In this document: piece by piece, positions 58,421 to 64,000 of the stretch | Layout: every line of letters begins with the position of its first letter | How positions within the stretch are numbered: position 1 is the first letter of the stretch | Origin: Stenotrophomonas nematodicola | GTDB lineage: Bacteria; Pseudomonadota; Gammaproteobacteria; Xanthomonadales; Xanthomonadaceae | Length of the DNA stretch: 64,000 nucleotides | Direction: 5' to 3' | NCBI RefSeq assembly: GCF_009467805.1 | Contig: NZ_WIAY01000004.1 | Location: forward strand, 186,001-250,000 | Made by a program: the position numbers and the translations under genes | Notes under the pieces: generated by a model | What the model was told of the DNA's origin: nothing | Seen by the model: the letters and a program-made list of their open reading frames with translations, nothing else | Database searches by the model: none

Positions 58421-60925
58421 ATGAGCACCCCGATTTTCCCGATTACCGCACTGCTGCCGCAGGTCCTGAACGAACTGGAGGCGCGCACGCGCCTGGTGCT
58501 GGAAGCGCCGCCCGGCGCGGGCAAGACCACCCAGGTGCCGCTGGCGCTGCTGGACGCGCCGTGGCTGCAGGGCCGGAAGATCATCATGCTCGAGCCGCGC
58601 CGGGTGGCCGCGCGCAGTGCCGCGCAGTTCATGGCGCGCCAGCGCGGCGAAGAGGTCGGTGGAACGGTGGGCTACCGCATCCGGTTCGAGAACAAGGTGT
58701 CCGCACGCACCCGGGTGGAGGTGGTCACCGAAGGCATCCTGACCCGCATGCTGCAGGACGATCCGATGCTGGAGGGGGTCGGCGCGGTGCTGTTCGACGA
58801 GTTTCATGAGCGCCACCTCGCCGCCGACCTCGGTCTGGCCCTGGCGCTGGATGTGCAGGCGCAGCTGCGTGAGGACCTGCGCATCGTCGTGATGTCGGCC
58901 ACGCTGGATGGCGAGCGGCTGGCACAGTTCCTCGACGCGCCGCGCCTGAGCAGCGAGGGACGCAGCTACCCGGTGGCGATCAGCCATTTCCCCGCCCGCC
59001 GCGACGAGGCCCTGGAGGCGCAGGCCCGGCGCGCGGTGGAACAGGCGCTGGCCACCCACCCGGGCGACGTGCTGGTGTTCCTGCCCGGCCAACGCGAAAT
59101 CACACGCACCCAGGCCGCGCTCGAACAGGTGCTGCCCGCCGATATCCAGGTGCTGCCCTTGCACGGCGAGCTGCCGGTGGAACAGCAGAGCCGCGTGCTG
59201 CAGCCCGATCCGCACGGTCAACGCCGCGTGGTGCTGGCGACCAATGTGGCCGAATCGTCGGTGACCCTCCCCGGCGTGCGCGTGGTGATCGACGCCGGTC
59301 TGGCGCGCGAACCGCGCTACGACCCCAACAGCGGCTTCGCGCGGCTGGACGTGGTCAGCATCGCGCAGGCTTCGGCCGATCAGCGCGCCGGCCGCGCCGG
59401 ACGTGTGGCGGAGGGATGGGCCTGGCGGCTGTGGCCGCAGTCACAGCGATTGGACGCGCAGCGGCGACCGGAGATCGCCCAGGTCGAGCTGGCTTCACTG
59501 GCGCTGGAGCTGGCGGCCTGGGGCAGCGACGACCTTCGCTTCGTCGATACACCACCGGTCGGCGCGCTGGCCGCCGCGCGCGAGCTGCTGCAGCGGCTGG
59601 GCGCGATCAGCGACAGCGGCGCACTCACCGCGCCCGGCCGGCGCATGCTGGCGCTGGGCACGCATCCGCGCCTGGCAGCCATGCTGTTGGCCGCCGGCAA
59701 CGGCGAGGAGCAGGCACTGGCCTGCGACCTGGCCGCGCTGGTGGAAGCGCGCGACCCGCTGCGCCAGGGCGGCGATGCACTGGCCGCACGCTGGCGTGCG
59801 CTGGCTGCCTTCCGCCAGGGGCGCGCACCGCACGACGCCAACCGCGGCGCGCTGGCCGCCATCGACGCGGCCGGCAAGCAATGGCGGCGGCGGCTGCGCT
59901 GCGACACATCGCCCCCCACCTCGGTCGAGGCACACCGCCTCGGCGATCTGCTGGCGCATGCATTCCCCGACCGCATCGCGGCGCGTCACCCGACCGATCC
60001 GCTGCGCTACCTGCTCGCCAACGGCCGCAGTGCCCGCCTGTTCGATCCCAGCGACCTGCGCGGCGAACCGTGGCTGGTAGCGGTGGAACTGCGCTACGAA
60101 GCGCGCGACGCGCTGCTGCTGCGTGCTGCGCCGGTCGATGAGAACCGCCTGCGCCGGGACTTCCCCGAGCGGTTCAGGCAGGAAGACGTGGTGCGCTGGG
60201 ACGCCGAGAAGCGGGCACTGGTGGCCCGCCGCGAAACCCGCTTCGACCGCATCGTGCTCGACAGCCGTTCAGCCGGCCGCGTGGATCCGGCGCTGGCCGC
60301 GCAGGCCCTGACCGAGGCGGTGGCCGAACTCGGCCTGGCGGCGTTGCCGTGGACCGACGGCCTGCGCCAGTGGCAGGCACGCGTGCTGGGCCTGCGCAGC
60401 TGGATGCCGGCGCTGGAGCTGCCCGACGTGTCCGACGCCGCCCTGATGGCTACGTTGCCGCGCTGGCTGACGCCCGCCTTCGCGGGCCGGACCCGGCTGG
60501 ACGCGCTGGACGAAGCCACCCTCGGCGAAGCCCTGAAGTCGGCACTGCCGTGGGCCCAGCGCCAGCTGGTTGATCGCCACGCGCCGGTGCGCATGTCCGT
60601 GCCATCGGGCATGGAGCGCGCGATCCACTACGCCGTCGACGCCGACGGCAGCACCCCACAGGCACCGGTGCTGGCGGTGAAACTGCAGGAGCTGTTCGGC
60701 CTGGCCGACACGCCGCGGATTGCCGACAACCGCGTCGCACTGACCCTGCACCTGCTGTCGCCCGGTGGCCGGCCGCTGCAGGTGACCCAGGACCTGCGCA
60801 ACTTCTGGGCCACTACCTACGCAGAGGTGAAGAAGGAGATGAAAGGGCGCTACCCCAGGCATCCGTGGCCGGACGACCCGTGGACGGCCACCGCGACGCA
60901 TCGGGCCAAACCGCGCGGCACGTGA
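58421..60925 (+). CDS. hrpB: ATP-dependent helicase HrpB
   Basis: An 834-residue DEAH-type RNA-helicase-like protein, full length for HrpB. Walker A is APPGAGKTTQVPL, motif II is FDEFHERHL, motif III is VMSATLDGE, and motif VI is QRAGRAGRV. The C-terminal HrpB domain includes WATTYAEVKKEMKGRYPRHPWPDDP. HrpB is widely conserved but its natural substrate is poorly known. ATG 58421 (MSTPIFPITALLPQV) is the family start. Confidence 0.95.
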   Translation: MSTPIFPITALLPQVLNELEARTRLVLEAPPGAGKTTQVPLALLDAPWLQGRKIIMLEPRRVAARSAAQFMARQRGEEVGGTVGYRIRFENKVSARTRVEVVTEGILTRMLQDDPMLEGVGAVLFDEFHERHLAADLGLALALDVQAQLREDLRIVVMSATLDGERLAQFLDAPRLSSEGRSYPVAISHFPARRDEALEAQARRAVEQALATHPGDVLVFLPGQREITRTQAALEQVLPADIQVLPLHGELPVEQQSRVLQPDPHGQRRVVLATNVAESSVTLPGVRVVIDAGLAREPRYDPNSGFARLDVVSIAQASADQRAGRAGRVAEGWAWRLWPQSQRLDAQRRPEIAQVELASLALELAAWGSDDLRFVDTPPVGALAAARELLQRLGAISDSGALTAPGRRMLALGTHPRLAAMLLAAGNGEEQALACDLAALVEARDPLRQGGDALAARWRALAAFRQGRAPHDANRGALAAIDAAGKQWRRRLRCDTSPPTSVEAHRLGDLLAHAFPDRIAARHPTDPLRYLLANGRSARLFDPSDLRGEPWLVAVELRYEARDALLLRAAPVDENRLRRDFPERFRQEDVVRWDAEKRALVARRETRFDRIVLDSRSAGRVDPALAAQALTEAVAELGLAALPWTDGLRQWQARVLGLRSWMPALELPDVSDAALMATLPRWLTPAFAGRTRLDALDEATLGEALKSALPWAQRQLVDRHAPVRMSVPSGMERAIHYAVDADGSTPQAPVLAVKLQELFGLADTPRIADNRVALTLHLLSPGGRPLQVTQDLRNFWATTYAEVKKEMKGRYPRHPWPDDPWTATATHRAKPRGT

Positions 60926-61099
60926 CGCCGGGCGTAACGCGCCGTGCGCATTCATGGCTGCCGGCTGACCGGCGCTCCGGGTGCGGCGACATCGCCGCAC
61001 GCAAGCCGCTACAGTCGTGATCCGGTTGTGCGGAGCGGATAACACGCCCTACACGGCCCACGCGCGACACTGGACAGGAACCGAGGCAAAGGACCCCCC

Positions 61100-61489
61100 A
61101 TGAGCAGATTGACCGTGATTACCGACCGCGCCCTCGAGCGCGCCCTGGACCTGGCAAGCAGTGCCGGCGACGGCCTCAAACATGCCGGTACCAACCTGCG
61201 CCACTTCGGTCCGCAGGCCACCGACTGGATCAAGACCGGCGCCGCACTGGGCGCGGTCAAGACCGGTAGCAGGGTGGCCGCGAAGGTGGTGCGCCGCAAT
61301 CCGGCCGTAACCATCGCCGCCGCCGCCGTCGGTGTCGGCCTGCTGGGCTACGCGCTGTACCGCAAGCAGCAGAAGAAGAAGCTCGCCAACGGCGGCGTGG
61401 TCGACGGCCAGGCGCAGCGCATCAGCGCACGCAACCGCCGCAACGACACCGTGGTCGACGAGCACAGCGATATCGGCAGCGATGCCTGA
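61100..61489 (+). CDS. Small single-helix membrane protein, unknown
   Basis: A 129-residue protein with an amphipathic N-terminal half (RALERALDLASSAGDGLKHAG), one glycine/alanine-rich membrane helix (VTIAAAAVGVGLLGYALY) followed by a basic KQQKKK stop-transfer, and a polar tail. It resembles ElaB/YqjD-type ribosome- or membrane-associated proteins in size and topology only. It is followed by a strong terminator. Confidence 0.65.
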   Translation: MSRLTVITDRALERALDLASSAGDGLKHAGTNLRHFGPQATDWIKTGAALGAVKTGSRVAAKVVRRNPAVTIAAAAVGVGLLGYALYRKQQKKKLANGGVVDGQAQRISARNRRNDTVVDEHSDIGSDA

Positions 61490-61517
61490 TCGCGCTGCGG
61501 CATCTGCGTGACATGGA

Positions 61518-61546
61518 AACCGCCGGCATTGCCGGCGGTTTTTTTC
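61518..61546 (+). terminator. Rho-independent terminator
   Basis: An AAACCGCCGGC arm, loop ATT, and GCCGGCGGTTT arm continue into a T-rich run. It stands between the convergent small membrane protein and rluE. Confidence 0.9.
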
Positions 61547-61567
61547 TGGATCCTCGCCCAGCGGATG

Positions 61568-62107
61568 TCAATCGATCCGCCGCCACTGCCCGGGTTGCAG
61601 GCCGTCCAGCGCGTGTGCGCCCATCGCCACCCGTACCAGCCGCAGCGTGGGCAGACCCACCGCAGCAGTCATCCGCCGCACCTGGCGGTTCCGCCCTTCG
61701 CGCAGGGTGATCGCCAGCCACGCATCGGGCACCGTTTTGCGGAACCGTACCGGCGGTGTGCGGGGCCACAGCGACGGCGGTGGTTCCAGGCGTTCCACGC
61801 CGGCCGGCAAGGTGGGCCCGTCGTTGAGCTGCACGCCCGCGCGCAGCGCCTGCAGCTGCGCATCGGTGGCGGTGCCTTCGACCTGCACCCAGTAGGTTTT
61901 GTCCGCCTTGTGGCGCGGATCGGTGAGGGCATGCGCCAGACCGCCATCGTCGGTGAGCAGCAGGAGGCCTTCGCTGTCGTAGTCCAGGCGACCGGCGGCA
62001 TACACGTCCGGCGGCAGCCCGAATCCGGCCAGCGTCGCGCGCGGCGGCTGGCTGCGGTCGGTGAACTGGCACAGGACGTTGAACGGTTTGTTGAAGGCGA
62101 TCAGCAT
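61568..62107 (-). CDS. rluE: 23S rRNA pseudouridine synthase, RluE-like
   Basis: A 179-residue RsuA/RluB/E/F-type pseudouridine synthase. The catalytic aspartate is in [18 protein letters not shown]. The N-terminus begins [15 protein letters not shown], and [25 protein letters not shown] is the C-terminal signature. It has no S4 domain, as expected for RluE, which modifies U2457 of 23S rRNA in E. coli. Confidence 0.92.
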   Translation of the reverse strand: MLIAFNKPFNVLCQFTDRSQPPRATLAGFGLPPDVYAAGRLDYDSEGLLLLTDDGGLAHALTDPRHKADKTYWVQVEGTATDAQLQALRAGVQLNDGPTLPAGVERLEPPPSLWPRTPPVRFRKTVPDAWLAITLREGRNRQVRRMTAAVGLPTLRLVRVAMGAHALDGLQPGQWRRID

Positions 62108-62181
62108 GGCGGAGACGACAACGGGGGACGGAACATTGTCCCATCCCCCGGGGCCGTGCGACGCGCGGCCGCCCCGGCCCG

Positions 62182-63042
62182 TTACCTGGCGGGTTTGACG
62201 AAGCGAAGGGTCATGCGGTCGCTCTCGCCGATGGCCTGATACTTCGCATCGTCGGCGGCCTCATGGTTGTTGGACGGGGGCAGCGTCCACACCCCGTTGG
62301 GATGGTCCTTGGTGTCGCGCGGGTTGGCATTGATCTCGCTGCTGCCGGCCAGCGTGAAGCCGGCGGCCTCGGCCATCGCGATCACCTGCTTCTGCCCGAC
62401 GTAGCCGCTCTTGTCATCGGCCGGCACATCGGCCGTGGCGCGGTGTTCAACCACGCCCAGCACGCCACCGGGCTTGAGCACGCTGTAGAAGCCCTTGAAC
62501 ATGCCTTCGGCCTGGTTCGCACTGCGCCAGTTGTGCACATTGCGGAAGGTGAGCACCACATCGGCCGAATCGGGCGCGCCGAACTGCGGCGCGGTCGGAT
62601 CGTAGGCCACCACGCGGGTCTTGCCGTACAGCGCGGCGTTGGCGGCAAACTTCTTTTCCAGGCCATCACGGCTGCGCTGCTGGTAATCGCGGCCACGGCC
62701 TTCGGCGACCGCCATCGGATCGACCACCGCCGCCACGTAAGTGCCGTTGTCGCGCAGCAGCGGGGCCAGGATCTCCGAGTACCAGCCGCCCCCCGGGGTG
62801 ATCTCGATGACGGTCTTGCCCGGTGCCACGCCGAAGAACGACAGCGTCTGCGCCGGATGGCGCCACGGATCGCGCTTGACGTTGGCCGGGTCGCGCCAGC
62901 TTCCCTGCACGGCGGTCTGCACGGCGGGGGTGATCGCGATCTGCGCATTGGGGCCGGCTGGCTTGGTTGCCAGCGCCGGTGCGGACAGCAGCAGCGCGGA
63001 CAGGGTGAACAGGCAGGCAGTGGTCAGCGAACGGGTTTTCAT
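62182..63042 (-). CDS. Exported class I methyltransferase-fold protein
   Basis: A 286-residue protein with a clear Sec signal ([19 protein letters not shown]) and a SAM methyltransferase-like fold after it. Motif I is [16 protein letters not shown] (an IEITPGGG variant), later [12 protein letters not shown], then [14 protein letters not shown]. The W-R-D segment [15 protein letters not shown] near the mature N-terminus is family-typical. SAM is cytoplasmic, so a periplasmic methyltransferase is unexpected. It may bind another ligand or have a different reaction. Confidence 0.82.
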   Translation of the reverse strand: MKTRSLTTACLFTLSALLLSAPALATKPAGPNAQIAITPAVQTAVQGSWRDPANVKRDPWRHPAQTLSFFGVAPGKTVIEITPGGGWYSEILAPLLRDNGTYVAAVVDPMAVAEGRGRDYQQRSRDGLEKKFAANAALYGKTRVVAYDPTAPQFGAPDSADVVLTFRNVHNWRSANQAEGMFKGFYSVLKPGGVLGVVEHRATADVPADDKSGYVGQKQVIAMAEAAGFTLAGSSEINANPRDTKDHPNGVWTLPPSNNHEAADDAKYQAIGESDRMTLRFVKPAR

Positions 63043-63100
63043 CGGCGGTTTCCTGGCGGCGGGTTGCGGCGAGACTAGCAGCCACGGCGCCCCAGGTGTT

Positions 63101-63145
63101 CACAAAACGTTAGTGCGATGCAGCACGACGGAACACTGTTTTGTG
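63101..63145. promoter_or_regulatory. Inverted repeat between divergent genes
   Basis: CACAAAAC (63101-63108) pairs perfectly with GTTTTGTG (63138-63145). Inner AGTG/CACT and GTGC/GCAC pairs add to the stem. It lies between the divergent methyltransferase-fold gene and the aldo/keto reductase gene, and may be an operator for a regulator not in the window. Confidence 0.4.
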
Positions 63146-63217
63146 CCTGCTGCCGCAACGCGGTCATCGGCATCGACTTATCCTGTCGCTCTGGCTTTCA
63201 GAAGGATGACATCGCCC

Positions 63218-64000
63218 ATGACTGCACTGCGGGACCTCGGCCGCTCCGGCCTCTCCGTCCACCCCATCGCCTTCGGCGGCAACGTGTTCGGCTGGAGCGC
63301 CGACGAGAAGACCTCATTCGATCTGCTGGACGCTTTCGTCGATGCCGGCTTCAATCTGGTTGATACCGCCGACGCTTACTCGGCGTGGGTGCCGGGCAAT
63401 GCCGGCGGCGAATCGGAATCCATCCTCGGCCGTTGGTTCAAGCGCAGCGGCAAGCGCGATCAGGTGGTGCTGGCCACCAAGGTGGCCAAGTGGGCCGAGC
63501 GGCCGGGCCTGTCCGCGGACAACATCGCCGCGGCGGTGGAGGATTCGCTCCGTCGGCTGCAGACCGATGTGATCGATCTCTACCAGGCACACGAAGACGA
63601 CCAATCCACGCCGCTGGAGACCACCCTGGCCGCGTTCGGCCGGCTGATCGACCAGGGCAAGGTGCGCGCCATCGGCGCCTCCAACTACAGCGCGTCGCGG
63701 CTGCGCGATGCGCTGGCCGTGTCGGCCGACTACGCGCTGCCGCGCTATGAAACGCTGCAGCCCGAGTACAACCTGTATGACCGGGGCGGCTATGAAGCCG
63801 AGCTGGAACCGCTGGTCCGCGAGCAGCAGATCGGCGTGATCAGCTATTACTCGCTGGCCAGTGGCTTTCTCAGCGGCAAGTACCGGCGTGCCGACGATGC
63901 GGCAAAGAGCAGCGCACGCGGCCGCAGCGTGGTCGACAGGTACCTCAATCCGCGTGGCCTGCGCATTCTCACCGCGCTGGACGACATCGCCGGCACGCAC
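63218..64000 (+). CDS. Aldo/keto reductase (3' end beyond window)
   Basis: The first 261 residues are present and the gene runs off the window. AKR-fold features: FGGNVFGWS near the N-terminus, NLVDTADAYSAW (catalytic Asp and Tyr), LATKVAKWAE (Lys), LYQAHEDD (His), and ASNYSASRL. The start MTALRDLGRSGLSVHPIAFGG is typical of the YajO/Tas-like subgroup. AAGGA at about 12 bases upstream serves as ribosome site. The substrate is unknown. Confidence 0.9.
   Translation, partial: MTALRDLGRSGLSVHPIAFGGNVFGWSADEKTSFDLLDAFVDAGFNLVDTADAYSAWVPGNAGGESESILGRWFKRSGKRDQVVLATKVAKWAERPGLSADNIAAAVEDSLRRLQTDVIDLYQAHEDDQSTPLETTLAAFGRLIDQGKVRAIGASNYSASRLRDALAVSADYALPRYETLQPEYNLYDRGGYEAELEPLVREQQIGVISYYSLASGFLSGKYRRADDAAKSSARGRSVVDRYLNPRGLRILTALDDIAGTH

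Overview
The window is GC-rich, tightly packed bacterial chromosome. Protein families, short intergenic gaps and frequent ATGA stop/start overlaps fit a gammaproteobacterium of the Xanthomonadaceae. Stenotrophomonas is my best guess from general familiarity; it was not tested against a database. No rRNA, tRNA, transposase, integrase or CRISPR array was seen.

Left part (1-37.9 kb) is core-type sequence. It opens with a partial HdeD-like gene and comF, then the biotin operon bioB-bioF-bioH-SDR-bioC behind a BirA-type operator. Next come a DUF218 (YdcF-like) protein and a PLP-dependent dehydratase, a Tyr/Gly-rich lipoprotein, and a 496-base gap that appears to hold two converging small-RNA candidates, one with a sigma-54-type promoter. 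mnmG and yrdA follow, then a six-gene MoxR-type cluster (RDD, SpoIIM, DUF4129, DUF4350, MoxR ATPase, DUF58) joined by stop/start overlaps. After that: a ygiB-ygiC-zinc-ribbon operon, ilvD, dinG, aroE, a PD40 protein, hemB with a bestrophin, a DUF885 peptidase, a Coa1-like protein, a DPP-IV-like peptidase, yfcG, yqhA and a lipoprotein carrying a TonB-type C-terminus.

The accessory island (about 37.96-46.8 kb, minus strand) is the most notable part. A DUF4123 adaptor gene overlaps a 907-residue VasX/BTH_I2691-like type VI secretion effector with a membrane-inserting C-terminus. The effector overlaps the first of five tandem membrane-protein paralogues. These share an almost identical C-terminal two-thirds but have different N-terminal thirds built around two predicted membrane helices. 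This looks like an effector, its cognate immunity protein and a bank of four further immunity variants. Three copies sit in exact 1036-base units, each with the same 39-base leader mini-ORF ending one base before a GTG start. No vgrG or T6SS structural gene is present here.

Right part (47-64 kb) returns to core genes: a hydrolase-natA-natB operon, a GGDEF protein, fpr, a YadG/YadH-type ABC exporter, a ketopantoate reductase-like gene, an SDR/epimerase, tatD, a secreted unknown, hrpB, a small membrane protein, rluE, a methyltransferase-fold protein with a signal peptide, and a truncated aldo/keto reductase at the edge.
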